DNA of 64,000 bases. Source: Boletus sp. NGJ (taxonomy: Eukaryota > Basidiomycota > Agaricomycetes > Boletales > Boletaceae). The stretch covers positions 430,271 to 494,270 of the forward strand of contig JAGTXK010000275.1 in NCBI GenBank assembly GCA_019096195.1. The letters run 5' to 3'. Under the pieces are notes generated by a model. It was not told where the DNA came from. It did not search any database and was given only the letters and a program-made list of their open reading frames with translations. The translations under genes and the position numbers were made by a program. Below are positions 46,566 to 57,990 of the stretch, one piece after another; position 1 is the stretch's first letter; each line of letters starts with the position of its first letter.

Positions 46566-48317
46566 GAAGGAGGAGATGCATCTGAGTCTGAGTCAAAGAT
46601 CCTGGAGCAGAACCAGTATTAGCAGAATGAGCAGAAGCTTGCTGCTGTCTTGCTTGATCCTGCTCATATTGTTCTGCTGAATGTTGGCTATATTCATCCA
46701 AGGCTTGTGAACACAATGCTTGAGATAGTTGTATAATGGCCAAATGCTCTTGAACTTCATGCATCTCCTCTCATTGACGTATTGCATGTCATTGCTGTTG
46801 TTCCAATAGTCATTGCTGTTCCATCTGTTGTTGCTCCAATAATAGTTGCTGCTGATCTAATTCTTGCAAACATTGTGCCTCTTGTCGTTGCCACTCCAAC
46901 TGTCTTTGATGCTCCATTTGCCGATGTAATGCCAGCTGAAGGTCAAAAAGCCTTTGTTGTTCCCTCTATTGCCTTTGTTGTAGCTTCAACTGTCTTTGTT
47001 GTTGAATTTGAGTATTAGTAGGCTGAGGAACAGCAGAATGATGATGAGATGATCGCCTGTTGTGCTGATTCTGATGAGAAGCATTGAAGTTTTCTAGCAA
47101 TCTAGCATTGTAATCCACTCTATGATCCAAAATGCTCCTTTGAGGAATAAGAGCAGGTTGTTGAAGTGGTGGCACAAATGGTTGATAAATCAGAGGGATG
47201 TCAGGTGGAGGAGCAGGTGGAAACATTGGAGGTGGTATAGGATGGTTGAAATGAGGCAAAGGTGGAAGAGGCTGGAAATTGGATGGAAACATAGGTGGTG
47301 GAGGTGGTGAGCATAGACAACGCATCCTTTGAACATCATGATGCTCAATCAAATGACGTGGTATGCCTGGATATTGATCAACAGGTACAGAAGGATGGTT
47401 CTGAAATATTCAATGAATGCTGTATGCATAATAGATACACAACATGTACATAATAACCTACCCTTAGAGCATCAGAAACATTCTGAGCCATCTGAGGAGG
47501 AGGATCTGGATGGCGATGGGAAGGGGGGAAGCCAATTTGACACTGGTCATGTTCAGCCTAGTGACCAGCATTCCATGCATGTTGAGAAGAAGTTGGAGGA
47601 GAAGCCCTGATGTTAAAGTGAAACATCAATTACACTACATAAAAGAAGGCTACATGAATTGCTTACATCAAACACAAAGTCACACTTTATCAGAAGGATA
47701 TCCAGTCAACAGCCAACCTAGACTATCCTTGTCCTAACCAAAGTATATATATGTATGTAGTAAAGATAGTTACTTTACATAGACTCAGCCTCGACCACAG
47801 TGGCTCCCAGTTGTCCTTCATAAACCAGGCACAACCACAGCGTGGACTAATCACCCTCAAAGGAGAGGACTAAGAAAACACTATGTAATCAAGACACAAT
47901 TCTGCCCTTTCAAAGGGCTCCTCTAAAGGCAGCAAGGGAAAAAGAAAACAAAATCTTAGGTAATGACCTGAGGCACCACTTCATGCTTTGGATCGCATGG
48001 TAGAGTGATAAAAGATGTGAGAGGAGGTGTGGAATTGAGAGAGTTGTCTTGAGTCGAGGGGAAAGATGGTGATCAGATGGTGATCAGTTGATTTCACACA
48101 CTTGTGCTGTGGCTGCATTACAGTCAGTCAGGCTGGTGAAAGGACGGTGGGGGAGGCAAGCAGGAGGCAAGCCACATGGCAAAATGTATTGATTTGTAAG
48201 GTAAGTGAACTAAGCTGCACTACCGAGAAAGCCGAGAGAGGCGAAAGAGGCAATGGGTAAGTTTGGAGGCCCTGATGTTGGCCGCTCAGTTTAAGACTAG
48301 TGCTTTCACCTGGGCTG

Positions 48318-48334
48318 TTGTGCCTTTGGCACAA
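48318..48334. repeat. Terminal hairpin of Helitron 2
   Basis: A 7-bp perfect stem with a TTT loop placed 17 bases before the CTAG terminus, as expected for a Helitron 3' end. Confidence 0.75.
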
Positions 48335-48437
48335 TCATTTGAGTTTGTTCAAAATTTCTTAAACTTTGTTGAAATCTCTAAGTATATGTTTTCTTCTTCA
48401 AGTTAAATAGCAATGTTGTTACAAAGTATAGTACAAA

Positions 48438-48785
48438 TTATATTTCCAAGGTTCTAAATACTTCATTCCAAACTACATTTGTAACTTTGGTATCTTCTTG
48501 ATCATCAGGAAATAGAACTTTGATGTTCCTAGGATGGGTACAACGTGAAAGTGCCACATATAGCTGTCCATGAAAGAAAACAGGTGACCTCAAGTTGATA
48601 CCAACATGTTTCAGTGTCTGTCCTTGTGACTTGTTGACGATCATAGCATAGGCCAGGTGGACAGGAAATTGCAACCGACAGAATGGAACAGGGGAATCCT
48701 CCATATCACTGTCAAGAGCCATGCAAGGAATAAAGACCATATCATTGGCATTGACATTGCCTAACTGCTTGTTGCTCTTGCTGTC
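48438..48785 (-). pseudogene. Helitron 2 helicase, C-terminal fragment
   Basis: About 100 codons matching the last part of the PIF1-type helicase of Helitron 1: DMEDSPVPFCRLQFPVHLAYA, MIVNKSQGQT (helicase motif V/VI region), YVALSRCTHPRNIKVLFPD and NVVWNEVFRTLEI. It keeps the Arg in SRCTH that Helitron 1 has as Cys (SCCTH). Upstream the frame runs straight into Gln-rich N-terminal sequence, so the middle of the gene has been deleted. Confidence 0.85.
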
Positions 48786-49572
48786 CATGCTCCTCCTCCT
48801 CTTGCTGCTCCTGAATAAGTCTTTGATAATCTAGCTCCTGTCTTTGCAATGCTTGATGCTGCTCCTCAGCAACTCTTTGATGATCTAGCCCTTGTCTTTG
48901 AAATACTTGTTGTTGCTCCTCCATGATTCTCTGATAATATAACTCTTGCTGATGCAATGCCTCTTGATGAAATATCCTAAGCCTTTGTTGATGCTCCATT
49001 TCTTGCCTTAGTAATAGCTGTTTCTGCAACTGCAATTGGTGAGAATGATCTTGCTGTTCCTGTTGTAATTGTTGTAATTTCATAAAATGCTTATGTTGTT
49101 GTTGTTGTTGTTGCTAAACTTGCTGATATCTCTGGTTTTCTGCCTCATGTCGAAAATGAACAACATATTGTGGATTTTGTGGAAGAGGCTGAGCAGGACC
49201 AGGATCAGAATACAGTTCAGAGAAGCAATTTTGTCTTTGAGTTGTGCATCGCCTGTCATGAGTATGATTGAATCCTTCCAAAAGTTGAGCATTATAATCT
49301 ATCTGAGCACCCATTTGAGGGAAAATTTTGAGGTTGTGGAGGGGGTGGTACAAATGCTTGATAGGATTGTTGTTGATTTGGCAGCATAGGTGGCTAAGGA
49401 AAGAGTGGCAACATTGGATGTGGAAATGCTGGTGCTGGTGCTGGTGCTGGCACATTATTAGGAGGAGATATATGATTCCAATGTATATGTTGCATGTCAT
49501 GATGTGCAATCTGATGACGGGGGATTCCAGGATATTGATCAACAGGAACAGGAGGATGAATCTAGAATTCAA
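48742..49572 (-). pseudogene. Helitron 2 Gln-rich N-terminal region
   Basis: Minus-strand frames rich in Gln, Glu and Leu (heptad-like, probable coiled coil), plus DYNAQLLEGFNHTHDRR, which parallels DYNARLLENFNASHQNQ in Helitron 1. Broken into two frames at about 49080-49114. Confidence 0.6.
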
Positions 49573-50480
49573 AGTTAGCTTTTAAATAATTATAAGATAT
49601 CAAAATAAACTCACCATCAAAGCGGCAGGTATTGGTTGTATTATAGGATGATGATGACAATGGAAAGGAGAAGAATCAAGTAGATGTTGATCATGTTCAG
49701 TTTAGTGAGCAGCAGATTGGGCACGTTGGGGGGAGGTGAGAGGTGAAGACCTAAGCAAAAATTTATACAATATGTCAATAAAGGATGCATGTAGAAATAC
49801 ATACATTCTTAGTTAAAGATTGAAGATTGAAGATATGACACAGTCCAGATAGGGTAAAATCCAGATCCAAGTGAAAAAGTCCAAGTTCAAGAGAAAAGAT
49901 CCAAATCCAAAGGAGAAAGGGTCCAGGTATGGCCAGTCTTCAGAAAGGTAGTCAAGGATGCACACCAATCACTCTGTTTTACACAGCAGTGCCAAGAGTT
50001 CACTAAAAGCCAACCAGAACAGGAGTATGACAAAGATAAAGGCAAAATGCCTAAGACAAAAGTGAAAGGTAACAGCAAGAAAGAAAAGCCAGATCAAAGA
50101 CCAGTCAGTCTCCTTGGCAGCCTCCAATCAAGTCTCTGCTCTGTAGTGCTATCAGAGGTCTCAGGACAACCAGCAAATACATAGAGTTGAATCTGTGAAG
50201 CCAGGTAGTAGAGACTTGAATACACTTCTTCCTAACCAACTGGTTTTCACTCTTGACACACTATAGTGAAGCAGAGATCAAGTGCCTAATCCAAAGACCT
50301 ACAGTTTCACTCTTGAAAAGTCCTCGTCAACTGTTAGATCTGTTATCAGATCATAGCCAGAACATCAATCTAACTTACAGAACAAAGATGGGAATGAATT
50401 GTGCTGTAGAATGTGAGGAATTGCAGTCCTCGGGTCGTTGTGCAGTTGAGAAACTTCAACACGCTGCGGAGGACCCATTT

Positions 50481-51060
50481 TGAGCATTCCGAGTTCCGAG
50501 GATTCCCACGCACTCTAAGCTACCACGGTACGCGAGCATTATCGGACAAGGGATTCACTGGAAGCGAGCCACATGGTTTTTGATAGACAAAAAAGGAAAT
50601 CCACGTGGTGGAAGCGAAAAGATGAATGGATTTTACCCGACAAACGCAACAGGCGAAAAGAGCGTCGACTGAGCTGACAGCCGAAACAGACGAAATACGC
50701 GAGAAAAGCGTCGGCAGTTTTCTACTTTCCCCCGCCGTCGTCCGCTAACTTATAGATTTAAGATCTCGCGGGTAATTGCAGGTTGCTACCCGCGCTATTT
50801 GGTGTCCTTTGTCCGTTGCTATGTACGTTTGTTTGTTGACCTTGTTCTTTTCGCTACTTTTTACCCCTGTCTCAGATTGCGCCTTTGCATCGCAATTGTT
50901 GTTTGTTGTGGTACCCCTTCGTGAGTGTCGTCCTCTCCTTTTTCGTGCCCGGTGGTTTTCTGACCCGCACTAGCACGCGCAGCCGTTTCGTCCTCCGTTC
51001 GTGCGTGTGGTCCGTTTTTTTTGACCCGTGGTGTATTCAAGCACCCGTTTTTGCGTCCAT
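50481..51060. other. Intergenic beyond the Helitrons
   Basis: No gene seen. Composition returns from AT-rich to GC-rich here, which helps place the outer Helitron boundary. Confidence 0.45.
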
Positions 51061-51382
51061 GGACGTGGTTCATATCGTTGATGTCGCTCGTCAGCACGAA
51101 ATGGACGCTGGGCCATCGAATGTTGGCGCGCGTCCCGGTCGACGTCTCAGCAATAATGAGTCTGTTTCATCTGCGGCCGAACGCGTGTTGCTTGACGGTC
51201 TTCGGTGCGTTGCGAATAGGAGGCGTGTTTTCGCGTTCGATTTGGATGCCGTCTCGTTGCGTGAGGCGTGTGTCTCGCATGGGGTTGAGCCTGTCTTACT
51301 GGGTGATGTCGCACTTTGTTTCCAATGGTTCGTGCGTCACTTGTTTTTAGGCGAGTGCGCGAGACCGGGACGCGCCATCTGA
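51061..51382 (+). other. Unidentified open frame with SAP-like segment, possibly a transposon remnant
   Basis: A 106-codon frame starting MDVVHIVDVARQHEMD and containing LREACVSHGVEPVL then HLFLGECA. The spacing of an L-x-E-x-C-x-x-H-G unit followed by an H-L-x-x-G-E-C unit resembles the leader of basidiomycete mobile-element proteins. Protein-like sequence continues in other frames to about 51650 (LREFLSFIDPRYID). No family assigned. It lies next to the Helitrons but on the opposite strand. Confidence 0.3.
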
Positions 51383-51833
51383 CGATCGTGCTGGTTTGTG
51401 TGAGTCGTGGATTTGCGCGGAGGTCGCAGTCACACTGGGATGCAGGACTCTTCACGGATTGTACAATACGCTTTTGATTGTGTACTATCTCGTGTCTCGT
51501 TTTATTCAACTGATCCGTTGCGTGAGTTTCTGTCTTTTATAGACCCTCGTTACATTGATACCGGAGAGGATCGTAGAACTTTGGTAAACCACTTCCGCAG
51601 CTGTCAACTAAAAAAGATTCCGACTGTTCCCATTTACTCCTCAACGTAGCGGGTACTGCCACGGACGTGGCCTTTCTTCCGTTATTTTCACACGACGGAT
51701 TTGTCCGAATGTCATTATGATGATTGGCCATGGTACATTGACATCGTTGTAACAGGAAAAAACGTGCTAGTGGTGAAAGAATAATACATATGTTCGATGA
51801 TGGACTTCTGGCCTCCTTGCGTTTCGCTAGGTT
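51383..51833. other. Intergenic, 3' flank of ALDH
   Basis: Only the weak continuation of the preceding open frame is seen. Confidence 0.4.
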
Positions 51834-53804
51834 TTACTTCTTGATGTCGAGGTTGATATGCACGCCCTTGACGGCGGTGTAGCTTGTGTGGTGTGTCTCG
51901 GTGAATCACCACACATGGGAGATAGAGAAAAAGACCCACTTGTGTAACGCATACTCGCCCAACTCCCTTCCGATACCGCTCTGTTTGAAACCACCGAATG
52001 GCACACTCGGATCCAACTCGTTCACACAGTTGACCCACGCCGTACCCGCCTTTAGTTTGTGCACCGTCTTGATTGCCCGGTTCAGGTTCTGCGTGAACAC
52101 GGCTGCGGCGAGACCGTATACTGTGTCGTTGGCCTGTCTAATCACGTCGTCTTCGTCCTTAAACTTGATGACAACACCGACAGGACCAAATATTTCTTCT
52201 TTGACGATGAGCATGTCCGGAGAAGTGTTCGTGAAGACGGTAGGTTTTATGAAATAGCCTTCAGTGCCTTGACGTTCACCGCCGGTCTCGACCTTGGCAC
52301 CGGCATCCCTGCCAGATTGAATGTAACCCATGATACGCTGAATAATCCAAATGTATGAGATACGGGAAATGACACGCGGGGTGTATTAGCGTCAAGATCA
52401 CTGACGTTGAATTGGATCTCGGAGACTTGAGGGCCCTGGAAGGTCTCGGGGTTGAAGGGGTCCCCAACCTTGAGGGACTGAGCCTTCTCGGTGAAGCGCT
52501 TCAGGAACTCATCGTAGATGCCCTCCTGGACGAAAATACGCGACCCAGCACAGCACGTCTGACCGTGGTTCCAACTGCGGGTGACGTCAGTCCCGCGGCT
52601 TCACTCAAGTTTTGATATACAGGGGAGACGAACAAGATACCATGTGTGGCCCAGTTCACGGCCTGCTCCAAATCTGCATCATCGAAGATGATGTTTGGGC
52701 TCTTGCCACCCAATTCCAAGGTCACGTTCTTCAGGTTGCTCTTGGAGGCTGCTTCCAAAATCTTGCGGCCGACAAGTGTCGAACCAGTGAAGGCGACTTT
52801 CTCGATCTTCATGTGGTGAGAGATGGCATTGCCGACGGTGTTACCATAGCCAGTAAGAATGTTGACGACACCAGGAGGGTAACCAGCCTCGTTGATGAGT
52901 TGGGCCACACGAATTGCAGTCAGGGGCGTGAACTCAGAGGGCTTGAGGATAACTGTGTTTCCAGTTGCCAGTGCGGGCCCAAGTTTCCAAGCCAACATGA
53001 GTACTACAGAGATACCGAGGTAATTGTCAGTTCACGGCGCTGGGACAGAATGTCCTACTCACGAGGGAAATTCCAAGGAATGATTTGACCGACAACACCA
53101 ATGGGCTCGTGACGAGAGTAGGTGAATTTAGCTTCGGTTGTCTGTAACCATTTAATGATGACGCTCGCTCGAGGGAATTATCCGTTGAAAAACGCACCTC
53201 TTGCACCTGACCGGTGACCTTGTCTGCCCAACCAGCGTAGTAGCGTATACATTTGATGGAACCATCCACGTCGGAAGTGGATAAGTCGAATGGTTTTCCT
53301 GCAAAAGCAAGCTGTATTAGTATGCTAGCATCGAAACATAGTAAGGTGACCAAACCATTGTTGAGTGACTCGAGAGCGGCGAGCTCATCTCTATGGGCCT
53401 CCAGCAATCCTGCAAGCTTTCCGAGTAGGATGCCGCGTTGAGTACCCGAGGTATTCAAACCCCAAACGGTATCGAAGGCCTTCTGGGCGGCATCGACGGC
53501 AGTGTCGACGTCCTTGGCGGTGGCTTCGGAAACAGAAGTGGTCACCTTTCCAGTCGCTGATGAACGTGGTTTATCAGAGGGAGTTCTGGACAAAGGCGTG
53601 GTACTCACTTGGGTTGATAACGCTGTAGAGATGCAGGAGTCGTCAGGAGCGACGGATCAGGTATCGGCTTCTCAACAGAACTCACTCGATAGTTGTGCGA
53701 TCACTACCGTCGATGAATTGGCCATTGATGAAAATACCAGTGCCAAAGGAGACCTTTCCCTTGAAGGCGGGTGTGTTAAACTCGTGAGTGAAGACAGAGG
53801 GCAT
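51834..53804 (-). CDS. Aldehyde dehydrogenase (NAD(P)+-dependent)
   Basis: A 499-residue class 1/2-type ALDH that oxidises aldehydes to acids. Nine exons close in phase: 53686-53804, 53609-53622, 53356-53556, 53198-53298, 53063-53141, 52634-53003, 52406-52574, 51940-52337, 51834-51882; introns are 52-68 nt. Key motifs are [32 protein letters not shown] (cofactor loop), [10 protein letters not shown] with the general-base Glu, and [11 protein letters not shown] with the catalytic Cys at about residue 302. [13 protein letters not shown] and [15 protein letters not shown] follow near the C-terminus. There is no mitochondrial presequence or ER tail, so it is probably cytosolic. Exon 2 is only 14 nt. 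The start at 53804 begins the usual short leader; an upstream in-frame ATG at 53906 is possible. Confidence 0.95.
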
Positions 53805-54621
53805 GGTAGATGTCGAGGAGAAAGGAGAATGGGAAGAGAGGGGAGGATACGGACTCGTATATATAGGATCGGAGCTGGTGTTGCTATCAATCCCATGATT
53901 ACTCAAGACCGTATCATATGGTCACCATGCGGCATTGGGTCTCGATCGTTTTTGTATCGATTTCGTTGGCTGCCGGTTATGAAACTATTATCTCACGGCA
54001 AGTCTCACGGCCTCGCGAGAAATCAACCGAATAGGCTGGCACCTCCGATTATCCATCACCGATTTTAACATGCTATAACACCCCGGGCAAGATCGGATAA
54101 GTACCAAGGACTTAGTCGGTACATAGTTGCCAACAAATTCCGCCCGGGAAGAAAACTAAGTTGATAATAAATATTTTACAACATTTGTATTCAACTCTGT
54201 TGGAGAAACTTAGGCTTCCGAAAGAGGAAGAATAACTTGGCTAAATTCATCCAAAATAATAACTAAGGGTCTGTTGTGCTTACATATTTCACCACATATT
54301 ATGAAAAAGATTTTATTTCTGTTGTTGTTACATACAGTGTCAGCATTTGTTACCAAGTATGTCCAAAGAACATATTAGAGTTCAAATTCTAACTCAGCCC
54401 TATTCACAGAGTTTGGGCAGGAAGGCAATACATATTCTAAGTAATGTAACAAAATATTTCAACAACTCTTATTTATCTACAAATTCTATTTCTATTGTGG
54501 GATATGTATGTACGAGGAGATCACTCAGGGGGCTGGTCAGAGGGCTGGTCAGAAGGGGACTGGTCAGGAGGAGGGGGCTCCATAGTGGTGATGATAGAGC
54601 CCCTAGGAGTGGAGCTATGTA
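53805..54621. other. ALDH promoter region and AT-rich DNA
   Basis: The first 150 bases upstream of ALDH include TATATA at about 53858 on the coding side. Beyond 54100 the DNA is AT-rich without genes. A short direct repeat of GGGCTGGTCAG-like units occurs at 54527-54570. Confidence 0.45.
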
Positions 54622-55062
54622 TCAGTTCCAAGAAGCACAAGCCAGGATGGCACTTACAAGTATGGGTAACTTGATGTCAGCAAGTGCAGAGAGGGCTGTG
54701 CATTGACCAGCGAACAAACCTCTAAACCATGTGTCATTGTACCAATTGTGGGGAAGGTTATACATTGGCTTGGCTAGATTGTTCTTCATGCATGGCTCAT
54801 AGTGGCGAAGGAGTGGGGTGTTCTCTAGACATGAGTGCATATTCTCTTCTCAGAGAGAGGACTCATAAGAGTTGACAGCTTGGAACAGGTGTGATATGTG
54901 AAGACTTATCCACATGTTTTCAATGTGCCTCACAGCTTTTGGATATACCCCTGTAGGAGTATCTGTTTCATCCCCGCTCATCCCCTCCATGCCCAGGCGA
55001 TTGATGATCCTAGAGATTGCATTCCAATTCTTGGAGTTGTGAAAGCAATTTTCCTGGGCCAT
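54622..55062 (-). other. Fragments of a repeated basidiomycete ORF (GMSGDE motif)
   Basis: Two minus-strand frames look coding. One at 54850-55062 reads RIINRLGMEGMSGDETDTP and VRHIENMWISLHISHLF; one at 54622-54840 reads LAKPMYNLPHNWYNDTWF. The first resembles a motif I recall as widespread in mushroom genomes, in uncharacterised, probably transposon-linked proteins. It is interrupted by a stop and lacks an N-terminal domain, so I treat it as a remnant. Confidence 0.35.
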
Positions 55063-55542
55063 TCTTCAATGTCTTGTGAATGTCTAGGAAGTGAGTGAGT
55101 GAGTGGGCATGTGAAAGAGGCAGTGGTAACGTACACCCAGTCTATGAGCCATGGATCTGTCATTCTTCTGCTAGATGATTCAGATGGTAGTGTGCTTCAA
55201 AATAGCATCTTGTTGTTGTTCTGCAGGATAGGAGTCTATTGCTGCCAGTTGTCAACAAGCTTGATGAGTCCGAAACAACTTTTGTGTGCAAATACTATAA
55301 AGGGCATCAATACTCATGCAACTGGCATTATAAGTGACAGTTGGGTATATTCCTATCTTGATCTTTGTGTGGAAGTCCACTGCTAGCAGGTGCATTGTCT
55401 TTTAATTACAAGGGGAGGATTTCAATGGGCTACTCCAGTCGATAGCAATATTGTCGATGGTTGGCAGAGAGCTTCCATCTTCATTGAATGCCTGCACTTG
55501 GATAGGGGGGGTTTGAACAGGAATCTGGTCTTTATTTGCCAT

Positions 55543-56578
55543 TGTTACAGTTACCGAAGGGGGTACATCTTTTCCCCTTCCTTCTCCCCCCGTAGGACTA
55601 TGGGACGACCTATTCCTCGACTCTGACCAGGGATTCCCCTGGGATTCCCCCGCGACACCAACCCAGGCATTGCCCCATCCGGAACTACCTTTCTAGGAAG
55701 CTATTCGTAACTTCCTCTTTAGGAACCTACCCGTTTGGTATGGACACCGCCTCCCTATTTCACCTGATACATGCCTCTCTCCCTTCTTGACCCGATCATA
55801 GACATTGCCTCCTTGGCTATGCTCTCTCGCGCATAGCCCAGTACTCCTACTTTCCCCATTGGACTCATGCCTTGATCCGTTTATAGTAATCTTTCGTCTG
55901 CGACTAAACATTACTATATTCGTCACGAAGCCTGCCCTAGATGGGCAAGGCCTATAAATAGGGACGCGGGCCCTTCATGTAACTCTAACCTAGATCTACA
56001 CTCCTTCCCGTGTAATCTACTGCTTCTCCCGCTAAAGGTTCCACTTCACCTCAGAAGCCTTCTCCCGCGATCTGGAGGTGCTCGCCCTCGTGCTCGTGAT
56101 CATCCTTCTCACCACTTCGCACTTGTGCGCCGTCGTTGCCGTTACCAGCTTCTAAAGCTTCGGCAACTCCAACGACCAACAGAGGTTGGTCGTCGTCGGT
56201 CAGGACTCCGCCACTGACCCAGCAAGCCCGGGACTCCGCCACCGGCACTCGTACATCAAGCCCGAGACTCCGCCATTCGATACTAGGCCCAGTAAGCCCT
56301 AGGAATCAGCAGACGGAAGGCTACTGCTCCTTGGCCTGCGCACCGGTCTGCCCCCTCCTTCAGTGTATAGGATTGGGATTCCGTGGTAAATCCGAGACTC
56401 CGCCATCGGTCGTAGAGGTAACGAGAGGACTCTACGTAAAGCTAGCAGTTGGTCCCCAGTCAGAGGGTACCTTTGGGCCTCTGGAGGTTAAGTAATCTTC
56501 CTCAAGTCCTGCTAGTCCGGTAATCCAACAGGTGTTGGGATTATACGGGAACGTGTCACATTGTTACCCGGCGTAACA
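55543..56578 (+). repeat. 5' LTR of the chromovirus
   Basis: Begins TGTTACAG and is matched by the sequence from 63006 onward, with scattered substitutions and small indels. It contains TATAAATA at 55953 as core promoter. The end is placed at GTAACA (56578) because it inverts the start; an end at about 56550 (GTCACA) is possible since the 3' copy is cut off. Confidence 0.85.
55953..55960 (+). promoter_or_regulatory. TATA box in the 5' LTR
   Basis: TATAAATA within a block conserved in both LTRs (second copy at 63418-63425). The likely transcription start is about 30 bases downstream. Confidence 0.6.
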
Positions 56579-57036
56579 AAAGATCTAGGTTATAAATTGC
56601 CGAAGACTATCTCAGTCTAGCAACTCCCATCGCACCAAGGAGTCGAAACCGCCTATCAGAGGATAGGCCCTCGCTCTACGCACTGCGCAGAATCAACCTT
56701 TCCCATCTCCTAGGAGAAGATCGAGAAGAAGAAGCCACACCATCACGGGCTTCTACTCCTACCTCCGATACGTCTTCATCAAGAAGGATCCCAGGGTCAT
56801 CATCCCATTACAACGACCCTCCCGCCCGCGCATTTCCAGATCAATCCAGACGACCAGATTTTCCAGGTGGTCTCCGCTCTCGCACCGCGACCCCATCGGA
56901 CGCTCCCATCCCACTGCCAGCGTTCCAACCGGTCCCTATCCGAGTAGACTCACCCGACCCACTGTTCCCAAGCGGAAGATCTAGTCCCGATCCAGGAAAT
57001 CCCCGGCCCGAAGAAGACACAGACGACGAAGACGAT
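56579..57036. other. Chromovirus leader between LTR and gag core
   Basis: Should contain the primer-binding site just after the LTR (I could not match a tRNA with confidence) and Pro/Ser-rich sequence in the Gag frame, likely part of an extended Gag N-terminus. Confidence 0.5.
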
Positions 57037-57945
57037 ATGGTTGAAATTAAAGCTGCCCTGCCTGAGGAGTTCTCAGGGGAGACACACGATGCCAAGAGAT
57101 GGCTCATGGCGATGGAAGGATACTTCCATCTAGGAGGCGCAGAGAAGTTCACCGAGGAAGCCAAGAGGCTCATCCTGCTGAACCGGATGTCCAAGGGAAG
57201 AGGAAAAGCGTTTGCAGAAGCCTGGCTGACCAGGCTACTCGACGACACCGTGCCACTCGCAGACAAATCCTATAACGAAATCAAGAAAGCCTTCGCCCTC
57301 ACCTTCACCCCCCATAACACCAGCAACCTGGCAATGGCAGAACTAGGGTCCCTCCGACAAAACACCAAGGACCCGAAGGGATTTGATAAATTCATCTCCC
57401 AGTTCTCATTGCTAGTGGTTCGCTCGGAACTACAAGAATTCCGCTCCATCCTCGAATTCTTCCTTAGGGGAATCGACCCACGCATTGCCCGACAAATGGT
57501 TAACAGCGAGACCTTCCAAAAAGCCAAGAAAATGGAAGAGGTCTACGAAGTAGCTGCTAACATCCATGGGGCATGGCAACGAATTGAAGGAATACAGAAA
57601 GGACCCTTTGCGTCCTTTGGAAGAGGCCGAGGAAACCACCACGATCCAAACGCCATGGACGTGGACAGGATCACATTATCTCCTATCGAACGAGCCAAGC
57701 GGATGAGAGAGCAAAGATGCTTCATCTGCAACAAGACTGGGTGCAGTACCAAGAACCACCCAGGGTATCGACCGGCTAGGAGAGAGGAATATAGGAAACC
57801 ACAGGAAACGCACACTAGGGTGGTCGTCACGCAAGAAACGCCACAGGATCGCCTTGGACAAGTATCTCACAGAAGTCGCCAGAAAGAACGGACGAGACAC
57901 AGTTCTCAGAACGCTGCAGACAGTCTACGACACGGGACTGGATGA
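57037..57945 (+). CDS. gag: Gag (capsid/nucleocapsid) of the chromovirus
   Basis: A retrotransposon Gag of at least 302 residues. The capsid-type domain reads LPEEFSGETHDAKRWLMAME and FTPHNTSNLAMAELGSLRQ. A zinc-knuckle-like CFICNKTGCSTKNH lies at about residues 227-240, a variant of CCHC with the last position uncertain. The same frame stays open upstream of 57037 with Pro/Ser-rich sequence, so the true start may be earlier. The C-terminal end is odd: after about 57850 the more protein-like sequence (VARKNGRDTVLRTLQTVYD) is in the next frame (57854-58072), so the Gag tail may continue there by an indel or a programmed shift. Confidence 0.85.
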   Translation: MVEIKAALPEEFSGETHDAKRWLMAMEGYFHLGGAEKFTEEAKRLILLNRMSKGRGKAFAEAWLTRLLDDTVPLADKSYNEIKKAFALTFTPHNTSNLAMAELGSLRQNTKDPKGFDKFISQFSLLVVRSELQEFRSILEFFLRGIDPRIARQMVNSETFQKAKKMEEVYEVAANIHGAWQRIEGIQKGPFASFGRGRGNHHDPNAMDVDRITLSPIERAKRMREQRCFICNKTGCSTKNHPGYRPARREEYRKPQETHTRVVVTQETPQDRLGQVSHRSRQKERTRHSSQNAADSLRHGTG

Positions 57946-57990
57946 GCAAGGACTCGTTTTGGAACGAGTACACGAAGCTGCCGCAAAGGA

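Larger units (their letters stand above)
41811..48296 (-). mobile_element. Helitron 1 (full-length but disabled)
   Basis: A rolling-circle transposon read on the minus strand, with a Rep plus PIF1-type helicase protein at 42075-46400. The proposed 5' end is TC at 48296-48295, directly abutting the CTAG end of Helitron 2. The proposed 3' end has a perfect 6-bp-stem hairpin (41825-41841) followed after 10 bases by CTGG (41814-41811). That end is less certain because the next base is C rather than T. AT-rich composition sets it off from the flanking genes. Confidence 0.65.
48297..50480 (-). mobile_element. Helitron 2 (internally deleted relative)
   Basis: The 3' end is well formed on the minus strand: hairpin TTGTGCC/GGCACAA (48318-48334), 17 bases, then CTAG at 48300-48297 followed by T, the Helitron rule. 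Coding remains are a helicase C-terminus (48438-48790) and the Gln-rich N-terminal region (48742-49572), homologous to those of Helitron 1. The Rep and most of the helicase between them are missing. I could not fix the 5' TC end; it should lie between about 49600 and 50500. Confidence 0.7.

Noticed and set aside
53502-54068. 188-codon plus-strand open frame over the ALDH start
   Set aside because: Antisense to the confidently spliced ALDH exons; no independent motif.
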